Source of the DNA: Meandrina meandrites
Lineage: Eukaryota; Cnidaria; Anthozoa; Scleractinia; Meandrinidae
Length of the DNA stretch: 64,000 bases
Assembly: GCA_963693305.1 (NCBI GenBank)
Contig: OY855914.1
Location: forward strand, 27,022,472 to 27,086,471
Reading direction: 5' to 3'
Shown: positions 22,653-33,407 of the stretch, piece after piece
Layout of the letters: the number at the start of each line of letters is the position of its first letter
How positions within the stretch are numbered: the stretch's first letter is position 1
Translations under genes and position numbers: made by a program
Notes under the pieces: model-generated
Told to the model about the DNA's origin: nothing
Seen by the model: the letters and a program-made list of their open reading frames with translations, nothing else
Database searches by the model: none

Positions 22653-25600
22653 TTACTCGGATTTATTTTCGTAGCAATAAACTATTGGTTTGTCGCCCGA
22701 TCCTAAGCGGAGGATTTCTTCAAGATCTCGATCTTGAAGAGCTTTGAGTTGGTCGTTTTTCATGCACCTGAGGAAAAAAAGGAAAAAAGAAACACTGTTT
22801 AGTTTGTATGAAATGAAAATTGGTAGCTTGAGCAGCACAACGTTCGTAAAGTACACTTTTTTTATGACAACGTTGAGGCTTAGATTTACCACAATTTTAA
22901 GAACATGCTAAGAACATACCCCAGGCTGGGAGTCGGACAACGTCTTTATTTTGTCCAAAAGCAAAACATTGGTCTAACTGTACAATTAACTCAATACCTT
23001 AACATTAATAAAATTGTTATTTTTTAGTGCATGATACACTATGTAGAACCTGTCAGTTTGTAGTCCAACTTAGACTTTTTAGAACTATCATCTCACCATA
23101 ATGCAAATGAATCCTCAGATAGTTTAAACGTATTAGCCGCGACACGCAGAAGGTCCTGGGTCGAGGCCGCTTCGTCCACTTTAACAGATCGCGTAAGGAC
23201 CAGTTGAACCGTAACGCGGACATCACGCGTTTTATCAAACTGTGCGGGTGATGATATCTTTCGTCGTGGAAGGGGACTTTTTTTAGGAGCAGGAGGAAGT
23301 GGCTTGGAGGGGGGTCTCATTTCAAAACTGGAAGACATCGGCATTACGGGAGCGCTAACTTTTTTACGAGGCAGTGGCGATCGATCTGCCCCAGGTCTCG
23401 GCGAAGGGGAAACCCTTAATGGAGACGAGGGCCGAGGTGAAGGCGGAGGTCGTCGTGGACTGCTCGGCCGTTCGGGGAGGCCTGGAAGCGGCTTTTTCGG
23501 CGGCTCTATCGGTTTGGAGACTTTCTTTAACGAACGGCGAGTTTCCTTCCGTAAGTCAGTTAATAGAGCATGTCTTCCTGACGCCTGAAAAAAAAAGACA
23601 AAGCAAACCTTGAACCAAAATGTGTGAAGAGCCATTAGATCAAACAACTGTGTTCGACATATCCTAACTTGATTACATCTTATTACAACAAATTTCGCTG
23701 CCCATGGAAGGAACTTCACGGGAAAAACCAATATCGCGACCAGTATGATATTTGCTTTTTAGAAAAAAGTTAAAAAAACCAATTTCGACTGCAGTGTTAA
23801 GTCACGAGTGAGAAATTTGCACTTACTGTAATCATGCTGCGATACAGCTATTTCAATTAAAGTTGTTGAATGAGTTTACAAGCTTACGCAACAATACCGA
23901 ATGGTAGTCTGGGTAATCACTGAAATTTTGTAAATCGGTGAAGAAGACGTCTACAAGTTTGTATTTTTTGCACGTGAGGTATCTGAGTATTCTTCGTTGC
24001 ATGATTCCTTTTTCTGTTGCTTTTGTTTCACTGTTGCATGGTTCTTAGTTTAGAAAATTCTTCAAACATTTAGTGTGGCTAAAAGTACCCTGTTCCCATG
24101 TCTGTAAGAGACGAAACAAAACGTTTGCCATGGCCTTATGATTATCCGTAAAATTCCGGTTATAAGCCCTGGGCTTATACAACTTCGTAAGGGGTTTTGG
24201 GTGGGCTTATAAGCGGAGGGGCTTATATCCGGGGGAGCTTATAAGCGGAATAGAAAAAACGTTTCGAAACGAGCCACGGCAGTGTTGATCGAAATACTAT
24301 TCACCTCCACGTCGGTGAATACTTGTTAACTATTATTCAACAAAAATATTTCTCCTTTTCTGATTGGCTTTTAATTCTCGGCTAATTCCAGCTAACCGGC
24401 TAGCATGACCAAATTTGTAAGACGTTTCATTTATTGTACGATTGACGTAATGCGACGTTCGCCCCTCCCCCCTCCCCCCCCCCCCCTGTCTTTCCATCTG
24501 TTGCATGTAATAAGCGTGAACAAGTACGTCCTGAAAAATATGTTCAAGTTTGAAAGGGGTTTCAGACAACGTTTTGCAAGAGCGATCACGAAAGTGAACT
24601 GCCGATAATTAAATTTTATGCCTCCAGAAATTTGGTCAAATTTAACTTTATAAAATGCAAAGCAATTTTTAAGATTTTCGTGGAACTTTAACTTCAATTT
24701 CTCGTGTTCTGCGTTTGTAAACCGCATGAAACTGGACGGTTTGCAGATCTTTACGGAAAATTTATTTTTTCACCAGTTCACCTTTATCATCGCTTGTGCG
24801 AAACGTTGTGTGACACCCCAACTTTGAAGCTTGATGACGAATCATGCAACGTTTGAAACCCAATTTGAGCATGCCTTTTTTTAATGATTTAATTTCTCAC
24901 CTTCTCTTTAATTCAGGTGGGCGGCTGTGTTCAGAAACCAAATTCTGATTCGAATATTGATCAGCGCTTCTATTTTAATAAGATTAATGCAGTCTTGAAA
25001 TTGACTAGCGGATTCGAATTTCGAATATCGTAATCAATTCATTAATTTACTCTAGGGGGTACGCTTCGCTTGGCATGACTGTAAATGCACTTTGTGTTTT
25101 TAGAGCTCTGGAAATATTTTGAATGAATAACAAAACAATTATTGAATTCGGATAGGTTTTGATCTTGTCGCGTAAGCTTGAAGCTTTAATCCGACAGCGT
25201 TAATTGTTTGAAATAGCTGTACACCATGCTGTAAGTTGTCTATCCAATGAAGATAGTATTTTTTGGAGCTATCTGTAAAAGAACGCGGCGAACAGGGAAA
25301 AGACATTGAATACACTCGTGGGTTATCAAACCAAAAGATGTTCAGTGGTTTCAGTGTACTCACCACTTTTGCTGTAGGGGAAATTGGTGAAGTTGGTTGT
25401 TGCTTAAAAGGGATAAAAATGGCGAATTACATACAATTAATGAACACTTTTAACACCAGACTAAAAGTGGAAATCAGAAAAACAGTTTTTAAGCAACAGC
25501 AATAAAAATCTTCTTAAATATTATACAATACCGTTCAAAAGCTAAAGGATAGTTTGTGGAAAACTTACCGAAGAACGTTTGCGTCCATCAGGAAACTTGG

Positions 25601-28600
25601 TAAGTTCATTTGCAGCTACAACCTGGAAAATAAAAAGTATTTGTCACTCGCAGTTTGACCTGAGTTCTCTCTTTTATAACAATAACTATCAGCAATTCGA
25701 ATTTGCGGAATTTGGAGGCGATAATATTGAGAATTACAGCTCATTCCAAGATACAATTACAAAATGCAGGCTTGGTGCCTTGTACACCATTAGGGAGTTT
25801 TTAAAAACAGGCCACTTCAGTGAAAACAGATCGGCCAACTCGGTAAAGAACATAGTCAACCTCTTGCTTTGGGTTGAAGTGATGTTCCAAAGACGACTCG
25901 TTTTAATTCTCTTGCCTGGAGGGACAAGCGTAAGAAAAACGTTGTATAAAGATAATAAAAAGAAAGATGTCACGGATACTTTTCTAAATAATATCATTAT
26001 CATTGATTTGCAGTTTGGTTTTGGCGGTTAAGTTAATCAAATAATTATCTCTTAAATTCTTGTAGGTGCCAGGCCTCTTCTCATTTCTTTTCTTTTGTGT
26101 GTGTTTGTGTGGGGCGGGGGGGGGGGGGGGGGGGGGGTGAGGAGGGAGGGGGACGGTAGGTAGCCTGGGGGAAGGGGCATTTTAATTGTTTAATATTAAA
26201 AAGTATAACTCCAAGGTTTTGAGTATTGTTGATAAAAAGAGCGCTTGTTATTACAAGCGTCACGCAAATGAACTCTTTCTCTTACCTGGGATTCTCCTAA
26301 GAAATCAGGTTTTTCATTGCTAGCATCAAAAAGACGTTTCTGTGGTTGAAACACAGCATGTGATGGAAGATTCAGCGGCTCTACATTTTGTCCAGACTGA
26401 AAGGATAAAAAGTACTTTCAGTCAGTCAGTCAGTCAGTCAGTCAGTCAGTCAGTCAGTCAGTCAGTCAGTCAGTCAGTCAGTCAATTGGCCAGCCAGCCA
26501 GCCTACCAGTCAGTCAGTCAGTCAGTCAGTCAGTCAGTCAGTCAGTCAGTCAGTCAGTCAGTCAGTCAGTCAGTCAGTCAGTCAGTCAGTCAGTCAATTG
26601 GCCAGCCAGCCAGCCTGTCAGTCAGTCAGTCAGTCAGTCAGTCAGTCAGTCAGTCAGTCAGTCAGTCAGTCAGTCAGTCAGTCAGTCAGTCAGTCAATCA
26701 ATCAGTCAGTCAATTGGCCAGCCAGCCTACCAGCCTGTCAGTCAGTCAGTCAATTTTCCAGCCAGCCAGCCTGCCAGCCTGTCAGTCAATCAGTAATTTA
26801 AAAATAGAAGAGTAACCAGGGTTCATGATAATTAAGAAATAAAACGCTCTCTGGTTAAAAATTTGGTAAATGAGCTTTCGGCTGCCAAACTACAGCCTTT
26901 AACGAATGATAAGAAATGGCGCGAATGAATAAATATATAGGCTAAAAAATGTGTGAAAAATTACAGAATAAAAATGCATAATAAGGTGACAATAAAAAAG
27001 AATTCGATGAATTAAGAAAAACTATTTTAAAAGAATGGAATATTGTCGGGGTAATGACCTAGCATTATTGTCCGCCTCGGTTGTCATGGCAGTGTGCCAT
27101 GACTCGAGAGTTTTTCTCACACGATAGTTTCCTTTGTCGATAACTTTTGCATTTTCAAAATCAATTTGATGGTCGTTCATCCATGCATGGTTTGCGACGT
27201 TCGATCCTTTATTACAATATTTTACGTTTCTGATGTGTTCTTTTCTTCGCGTGTGTAGACATCTGCCGGTTTCTCCAATGTAGCTCCAATTGCAGTCGTT
27301 GCAGGGAATCTTGTAAACCACATTTGTTTGAAGGTGGCTGGGTGGCCTGAATTTTGGCGAAGGGAATTCCTCATGTAGGGTTCTGTGGGGTCTGGTGACA
27401 ACTCGGATTCCATTATTTCGAAGTAATCTTTGAAGTGGTTCAGTGAGGCCATTGATGTAAGGCAAACAAGCCAAGTCAAAACTTGTTTCTGATGGCTCAA
27501 CCCACTTGAAAAACATACCAACCAACTCTTCTGGCGAGGGAATTGTTTCCGTTGCACGTTTTTTCTTAAGAATATTAGAGATGATCGATTGGGGGTAACC
27601 ATTCGCTTCAAACAAATGTGGTTTACAAGATTCAAGATTTAAAAGAAAGCACTCAAAAACCTGAAGGAGGATCCCTCGCGGGTTGTAATGAAAGCTGATA
27701 AAGGGAATTGTTTTGTTGTCTTAGACAGAACAGACTACGATGACAAAATGGAGTCTCTTCTTAGCGATCGCTCCACCTATCAACTTGTCCAAAAATCACC
27801 GTTCTCAAAGGTTGAAAGGGAATTAAACAACAGGCTTCTTGACCTCAAGAAACAAAACAAGATCAATGATTCAACCTATCGCAAATTGCGTTCAACCGAT
27901 GCAGCTCCTCCTGCAATCCGTGGTTCAATTAAACATCATAAAACTGGCTGCCCTCTTCGTCCAATCGTTTCCTGCATCGGCTCTGCCCTCTACAATACTT
28001 CTAAATTTCTCACTGATATTCTTTCGCCCATTCAGAACAGTAATGGCCACTCCGTCCTCAATTCTTCGAACTTTGCCAATGAAGTAGCTCACATGGAAAT
28101 TTCTGATTATGAAGTTATGCTCTCGTTTGACGTTGTCTCCCTTTTCACAGCAATCCCCGTCCAGAAAGCTTGCATTTACATCCGCGACAAAGTCAATAAC
28201 GACACTTCGTTAGCCTCCAAAACAAATCTCGCTACCGATGATGTCATCTCCCTGTTAGAATTTGTTCTTTCAAACAACTACTTTGTCTACAACGATTGTA
28301 CTTACAAACAAATCCACGGTTGTGCCATGGGTAGCCCAGTTAGCCCTGTTGTAGCTAACCTCTGCATGGAGGTAATTGAAGATTCAGCTCTAATTAATTC
28401 CACGGTACCACCGATAGTTTGGAAAAGATATGTGGACGACAGCTTTGTCATCATCAAGAGAGACGCTATTTCAGCCTCCCACGACACTTTGAATTCCATC
28501 GACCCTAAGATCTCCTTTACGATCGAAACTGAAAGCAATGGCCAAATCGCCTTCCTGGACACCCTCGTCAGCAGGAACAATGGAAAAATCACCATCGAAG

Positions 28601-31600
28601 TGTATAGGAAACCAACACACACAGACAAGTATTTAGACTTTAACTCGCACCATGAGAAGAAACACAAAATCAGTACAGCTTCCACTCTTCTAAACCGTGC
28701 GTGCAACCTTCCAAGCACCGCCGATGGAAAATCGAAAGAAGTCAAACATGTCTCCGATGCTCTAAAAGCGAATGGTTACCCCCAATCGATCATCTCTAAT
28801 ATTCTTAAGAAAAAACGTGCAACGGAAACAATTCCCTCGCCAGAAGAGTTGGTTGGTATGTTTTTCAAGTGGGTTGAGCCATCAGAAACAAGTTTTGACT
28901 TGGCTTGTTTGCCTTACATCAATGGCCTCACTGAACCACTTCAAAGATTACTTCGAAATAATGGAATCCGAGTTGTCACCAGACCCCACAGAACCCTACA
29001 TGAGGAATTCCCTTCGCCAAAATTCAGGCCACCCAGCCACCTTCAAACAAATGTGGTTTACAAGATTCCCTGCAACGACTGCAATTGGAGCTTCATTGGA
29101 GAAACCGGCAGATGTCTACACACGCGAAGAAAAGAACACATCAGAAACGTAAAATATTGTAATAAAGGATCGAACGTCGCAAACCATGCATGGATGAACG
29201 ACCATCAAATTGATTTTGAAAATGCAAAAGTTATCGACAAAGGAAACTATCGTGTGAGAAAAACTCTCGAGTCATGGCACACTGCCATGACAACCGAGGC
29301 GGACAATAATGCTAGGTCATTACCCCGACAATATTCCATTCTTTTAAAATAGTTTTTCTTAATTCATCGAATTCTTTTTTATTGTCACCTTATTATGCAT
29401 TTTTATTCTGTAATTTTTCACACATTTTTTAGCCTATATATTTATTCATTCGCGCCATTTCTTATCATTCGTTAAAGGCTGTAGTTTGGCAGCCGAAAGC
29501 TCATTTACCAAATTTTTAACCAGAGAACGTTTTATTTCTTAATTATAATGTAATTTATAATTAAAAGCAACTGTGTTACAATCGTTTCCCAAAATTTCCC
29601 TTCTAAATAAAATTACAAGTTCTGTATCACACACATGTGCAAGTATCATGTCCTTAAGCATGTATCTTAATACATCACCTGCCAACAGAGCAAGAGATCT
29701 TCAATAATGCTGTGCCGTGGCTCCACCTTGGATTGCAGTGACATTAAGAAATCATTTCTGGCCTCTTGGGCATCACCTAACCTTGAATGTGCAATGGCCC
29801 TGTTGGTCAGAATCTAGTTTGAATGAAAAACATAATAAAACAAATAAATATATAATGAAATATGTAATATGAAAACTAGAAACTTAAAACTGTCATTAAC
29901 TGAAAAAAAGGAAACATGACTAATTGCCTCTGAAAATTATATTTCTTACCTCACACATGTAAAGTTTGGACTTCAAGCCCAGCGGTTGATAATTGATCAA
30001 TTTATTTCCTCGCAGATAGAAATTAGCGTCGTTAAAGTTCTTCAGTGCTTTTTCATTCCTGCGGAAAGAAAAAAAAACTTTTGAGTCAATCTCAATCATG
30101 TTAACAAACTGACAGATAGAACTGATGTCATTTTTTTTATGTAAACCTGGACATCATTTTGAATTTAACTATAACTAAATAGCTACTAACAAATTATTAG
30201 TGTAAGAAAAACACTTCAAGTTTCATTAATCAATCCTGTTTGACATGTTGCTACCAACAGGCTTTTTTTAAATAATAAAGAAATATTTATAAATAAGAAT
30301 AATAAAATAACTTATAGTTACCTATTCAAAGCTAAATTGACATTCTCTAGCATGAAATGGGCAACTGCCAACATTTTGTCTTTTTCTACCGACTCCTCAA
30401 ATGCCTACAAGTATAACAGACAAGTTAAAGTTATCATGGATTAATGGAATTATTTTCATAGCATTAGGGTTAGGGTAAGAATAACAGGTAATGACATCAC
30501 TAACATTAATAACCGATAACATTAATAAACTCTTACTGATGAATAACACAAGTCAGAGCATCCAAATTAAAGCACACATTCATACTATACCCATCTCTCC
30601 TGTCTCTTATCTCCGTAAACCATCTCCCCTCCCCTTCTCTTGCATCTCTTTCTCTGAAACACCTACCCAGTCCCACTCTATCATCTACTCCATTCTCAGG
30701 GTCCTCTCCTTCATGTCTCTCTTGCTTCACGGGAAATGGAAAAGATTAAGGGAGCCTGGGAATGGAGTAATTCCATTTCCCGAGTCAACTCCGAGCCCGA
30801 GTCACATCCGAGTCCGAGTCAGACCGAGCCACTGGTCAGCAGTATACCTTTCAAACTCCAGACGACCTCCAGACCATGAGGTAAGATGGCGAGTGGCAAG
30901 AGCAGACGTTCGAGTTGGATTTCGAGTTGGATTTTTGGCCTGGATTTTCCGGTTTGCTTTCGGTTTGATCTATTCCGGTTCGCTTGCGGTTAGTGGCACT
31001 CCTGTATGCTTACGGTTATTTCAACTCCGGTTCGTTTGCGGTTAGTTCCACTCCTGTATGCTTGGGGTTAGCTTTCATTTGTTTGTTAGGGAAACACTAA
31101 AGACTATCGTACACATATTTATGCTTACAGCAAACTTTATATTTTCGGAAATGAACAAACCGCTGACCAGTGACTCGGCCACTTGACTCGGACTCGGATT
31201 TGACTCGGACTCGGATTTGACCCGGTCAACCGGTGAACTCCCTGGGAATGGGGTTGGTGTTCCTACATGAATCTATTGTCCAACCCCCCTCCCACCCCAC
31301 CAGTTTGTAATAAATGCAAAACTATACGGAAAATTATGCCTCTACATGCAGCTGTTCACTGATTAATGGTCCACTACTTACTAAGACCAATATAATCATC
31401 TGCAGCATAATCCCGGAAAACAGTTACAAAAGACAATAAAACACAATTATACTTGTTTTTAAAAGTGCCAATATTTATCTGTTCATATGATTGTCCACGT
31501 GCAGTTAATGCAAATTCACGTCCAGTGGACTTTAATAAAAAGTCTGCAAATAATACCCAACATTTGATTGGTATTTTTAAACAACCCATGGTTCTTACCA

Positions 31601-32371
31601 CACCATTATTGATACACATAAATTCTCTGAAATGTTCTAGAAATTAATCTATAAAATTTAATGTTACATAGTCAACTACAGTTCAGTATGTTTCATTTAG
31701 CTGGCAATAAACTGACAGCTATCATGGATATATATAAAGTACTAAATATCCCTTGATAATAACTTCTCATGTCTCAGTTAGCCTGTGAAATTGTTTCTAG
31801 ATTTACTGGGATAATCTGATCTGTTCATTTTGTGACGTCATCACCATGATCTGCTGGCAACATAAATGTCATTCACTGCAGTTTACTGTTAGGTCTCATT
31901 GCTAAAGTAAATTCGTGCAGTGAACGCAATATACATGCGTATTGAAAGACAAACAAGTAAATTAATGTATAATAAACAAAATGTGAAACTTATCATAAAC
32001 ACAAAATAATCAAAATTGCAAAGGAAATACACTGAAAAAAAAAGTGAGAAAGTTTCGTGATGTAAACTACTTGCTTGTGGATTAGTTAATAATAGCCGGC
32101 TCGTGAAATAAGTCACGTAACTACCGGTGAAATAAGGTATATGTTTCAAAACTATTGGTACCTTTGCAGCCATGTCCATTCTTCCAAGTGCTAAATAAGT
32201 TTGTCCAATGTTAAAGAGATTTCTTCCCGACGTGATCAGTTGCTGAGAACTGTCGGCTCTTCCTTCTAGAGCCATAAAGTTCATCAGTGCATCTTGAAAG
32301 TTCCCTTGCTCCATGAAGGTCACACCGTCTTTCCAAATTCGGAGCGTTTGCACCATTGACATGTCCTCCAT
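22653..32371 (-). CDS. NCF2: p67phox-like NADPH oxidase activator, copy 1
   Basis: Nine exons, all in phase: 32371-32162, 30404-30322, 30058-29950, 29813-29679, 26396-26286, 25622-25569, 25402-25364, 23584-23097 and 22767-22653; 447 residues. Cytosolic activator of a NOX2-type superoxide-generating oxidase. The N-terminal TPR block (about 1-175) contains LRGNKLINY (113-121), matching the Rac-binding hairpin of human p67phox (LRGNQLIDY, with R102). Exons 5-6 give DFLGESQ-VVAA (210-220), matching the activation domain around human V204. Next come a WH2-like motif (GRHALLTDL then SLKKV, about 250-268), a proline-rich stretch and a PB1 domain (about 370-445). The protein stops straight after PB1: both SH3 domains of vertebrate p67phox are absent. 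Exon 7 has only 13 codons, against 31 in copy 2. Intron 4 holds a Penelope-like element. It is divergent from a MORN5 remnant and convergent with PRDM copy 1. Confidence 0.88.
24466..24486. repeat. C-rich/poly-C tract in NCF2 copy 1 intron 7
   Basis: This C-dominated run is absent from the corresponding part of unit B, where longer unique sequence (about 40.5-41.0 kb) is found instead. Confidence 0.75.
26116..26137. repeat. Poly-G tract (22 bp)
   Basis: This is a G homopolymer in intron 5 of NCF2 copy 1, preceded by a TG-rich stretch. Unit B lacks it. Confidence 0.85.
26417..26790. repeat. (CAGT)n tetranucleotide satellite with higher-order pattern
   Basis: Roughly 370 bp of CAGT repeats in NCF2 copy 1 intron 4 are broken at intervals by a variant block reading caattggccagccagcc and similar, which gives a second-level periodicity. 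The length is divisible by four and the unit has no stop codons, so it creates long spurious frames of Ser-Val-Ser-Gln repeats. Unit B has a shorter, more degenerate relative at about 43,109-43,530. Confidence 0.92.
26828..27606 (-). mobile_element. Inverted, 5'-truncated partial copy of the Penelope-like element
   Basis: This 779-bp segment is the near-exact reverse complement of 28,768-29,546. Its minus-strand frame (27,615-27,022) encodes the C-terminal part of the Penelope protein, including the GIY-YIG endonuclease motif as WSYIGETGR. Penelope-like elements are often found as a complete copy joined to a truncated copy in direct or inverted order, and this fits the inverted form. Only a handful of bases differ between the arms, so the arrangement is young. 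Confidence 0.9.
27607..29546 (+). mobile_element. Penelope-like retroelement (RT plus GIY-YIG endonuclease)
   Basis: This lies in intron 4 of NCF2 copy 1, antisense to that gene, and is absent from unit B. It contains one long frame and ends in 3' sequence mirrored by the inverted copy at 26,828. The outer ends (ataattaagaaataaaacg and its complement) form the tips of a 779-bp inverted repeat. The N-terminal coding region is cut off at the junction near 27,640. Confidence 0.92.
27688..29352 (+). CDS. Penelope-like element polyprotein: reverse transcriptase plus GIY-YIG endonuclease
   Basis: An intact 554-codon frame. The same frame is open upstream to about 27,643 (KEDPSRVV before MKADKGN), so the ATG shown is an internal Met and the protein is truncated at its N-terminus relative to full-length elements. 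The reverse transcriptase has PLRPIVSCIG (motif 2 region), the CAMGSPVSPVVANL block and the catalytic YVDD within KRYVDDSFVI. The C-terminal endonuclease shows VYKIPCNDC (the CX2C seen in Penelope endonucleases) and then WSFIGETGR with R...EH downstream. The YIG tyrosine is phenylalanine here but tyrosine in the inverted copy. Reverse transcription in the nucleus would be primed at a nick made by the endonuclease. No stop or frameshift is seen. Confidence 0.92.
   Translation: MKADKGNCFVVLDRTDYDDKMESLLSDRSTYQLVQKSPFSKVERELNNRLLDLKKQNKINDSTYRKLRSTDAAPPAIRGSIKHHKTGCPLRPIVSCIGSALYNTSKFLTDILSPIQNSNGHSVLNSSNFANEVAHMEISDYEVMLSFDVVSLFTAIPVQKACIYIRDKVNNDTSLASKTNLATDDVISLLEFVLSNNYFVYNDCTYKQIHGCAMGSPVSPVVANLCMEVIEDSALINSTVPPIVWKRYVDDSFVIIKRDAISASHDTLNSIDPKISFTIETESNGQIAFLDTLVSRNNGKITIEVYRKPTHTDKYLDFNSHHEKKHKISTASTLLNRACNLPSTADGKSKEVKHVSDALKANGYPQSIISNILKKKRATETIPSPEELVGMFFKWVEPSETSFDLACLPYINGLTEPLQRLLRNNGIRVVTRPHRTLHEEFPSPKFRPPSHLQTNVVYKIPCNDCNWSFIGETGRCLHTRRKEHIRNVKYCNKGSNVANHAWMNDHQIDFENAKVIDKGNYRVRKTLESWHTAMTTEADNNARSLPRQYSILLK
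30735..31251. mobile_element. Insertion specific to unit A in NCF2 intron 1
   Basis: About 500 bp present in unit A but missing from unit B (about 44,880). The 11-bp sequence CCTGGGAATGG occurs near both ends (30,755-30,765 and 31,241-31,251). Inside are inverted blocks of the type ccgagtccgagtc (about 30.8 kb) and gactcggactcgg (about 31.18 kb), and repeated gtttgcggttagt units. No coding function is seen. It is probably a non-autonomous element; the exact ends are uncertain. Confidence 0.6.
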
Positions 32372-32564
32372 TTTGAAATGAGTCCGCGAAACCGAGAGAA
32401 GGAAACGATGAGTAACTCAGAATGCTGTGGATGTGGAAAAGGGAAAAATTTAAATTTAAATAACGTTTCGGAAACGGATATTGCTGCTTAGCTGTGCCAG
32501 AATATTGTCAAAATCCGTCGATCCGTTTTCCTATTCACCCCCCTCTTAGCTGTGCAACAATGAA

Positions 32565-32740
32565 AAATTCAAAATGGAAGGTTAATATCAATGTTAAGTG
32601 TATTTTGCAAGTATGGATCGTAGCTTTCGGTAATCAGAATAATTTTGATGACGTTTATATCACAGAATGGAAGGTCATGCCGAGTACTCTTTGCCTCCGT
32701 CACTGGAAACAAAGTACGTCGGAGAGATGAAGGATGGAAT
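32565..32740 (+). pseudogene. MORN5: MORN5 fragment (exon 2 intact, exon 1 deleted)
   Basis: Exon 2 (32,666-32,740) is preserved with its acceptor and donor and encodes MEGHAEYSLP and YVGEMKDG as in the intact gene at 46,672. The segment holding the exon 1 start codon and first MORN residues has been deleted: unit B has about 210 bp between caatgaaaaa and atggaag (46,352-46,584) where unit A has only a few bases. Exons 3-6 are not in unit A because the duplication ended at 33,101. It cannot encode MORN5. Confidence 0.85.
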
Positions 32741-33101
32741 GTAAGCAAAACCACTTCCTTATACGTATTGATTTCCTTGTAGGTATTGAACATGAGGGTG
32801 AAGCTAGTTTCACAATCAATCTTCTAAAAGCTTATCAGAACGTTCAAGTACAAGCACAGTGCACGGCTGAAGTTTATTTTCAACGGAGTGTTTATGATGT
32901 AAGCTTAAATTTATAGAATTTCCATTTTGTTTGCCTTAATTTTCTAAGGTTTTTTATATTTCGTAACAACATGTTTCAATCATTACAATTAGAATGCGGT
33001 ACAGTTCAGAGATTTGCGTGATATGATTATTGGACGTCACGCATCACGTACTGTATGACGTCAACAGTCACTGCAGCGTGACTTATGACGCACCAGACAA
33101 G

Positions 33102-33407
33102 GAGGGGGGCATTGGGCCGGGGTTTGCGGTATTAAGGTGAGGGTACACCTGAAGCCTGTTTTTCCACCGCTCAACTTGGTTTAATGCGAATATCTCGTCT
33201 GCGTTTCAAGTAATCCAAAAGCTCTATGCTCATTTCACAAAGCTATGTTAAGCGGTGTTTTGTAAATTTTTTGGTGATTTTTGGGGATGTTTGGAAAGAG
33301 ATAGTTTTTCTCGAAGGATTAGTAAAATTTGGAGAAATAAGAAATATTAAAGATTTAATGTGATTTTAAAATTAGAATTTGAAGTTAAAAATTAGTATAT
33401 GGACACC
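33102..33407. other. Spacer between the two duplication units
   Basis: 306 bp joins MORN5 intron 2 sequence to PRDM intron 1 sequence. It is not shared with either outer flank at the same position. I see no gene and no replacement first exon for PRDM copy 2. It includes a stretch (ggtgagggtacacctgaag) that resembles a dispersed repeat, so it may be filler inserted at the duplication junction. Confidence 0.6.

Larger units (their letters stand above)
17845..33101. repeat. Segmental duplication, unit A (about 15.3 kb)
   Basis: This is collinear with unit B (33,408-47,143) in direct orientation. The unit starts at catgcaactgtacaaatt in PRDM intron 1 and ends at gacgcaccagacaag in MORN5 intron 2. 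It carries PRDM exons 2-4, all nine NCF2 exons and the remains of MORN5 exons 1-2. Exons are nearly identical between units, while introns show substitutions and indels. Unit A is longer mainly because of the 2.7-kb Penelope-like insertion and a roughly 0.5-kb insert at 30.75 kb. Confidence 0.95.

Noticed and set aside
26417..26790. CRISPR-like array
   Set aside because: Four-base satellite without spacers, in a eukaryotic intron.
26342..26815. 157-codon frame of Ser-Val-Ser-Gln repeats
   Set aside because: It is the translation of the CAGT satellite, antisense to NCF2 exon 5 in part, with no codon or domain evidence.
30491..31045. 184-codon frame on the plus strand
   Set aside because: It lies in NCF2 copy 1 intron 1 and runs into the unit-A-specific insertion; unit B lacks it; composition is that of repeats.
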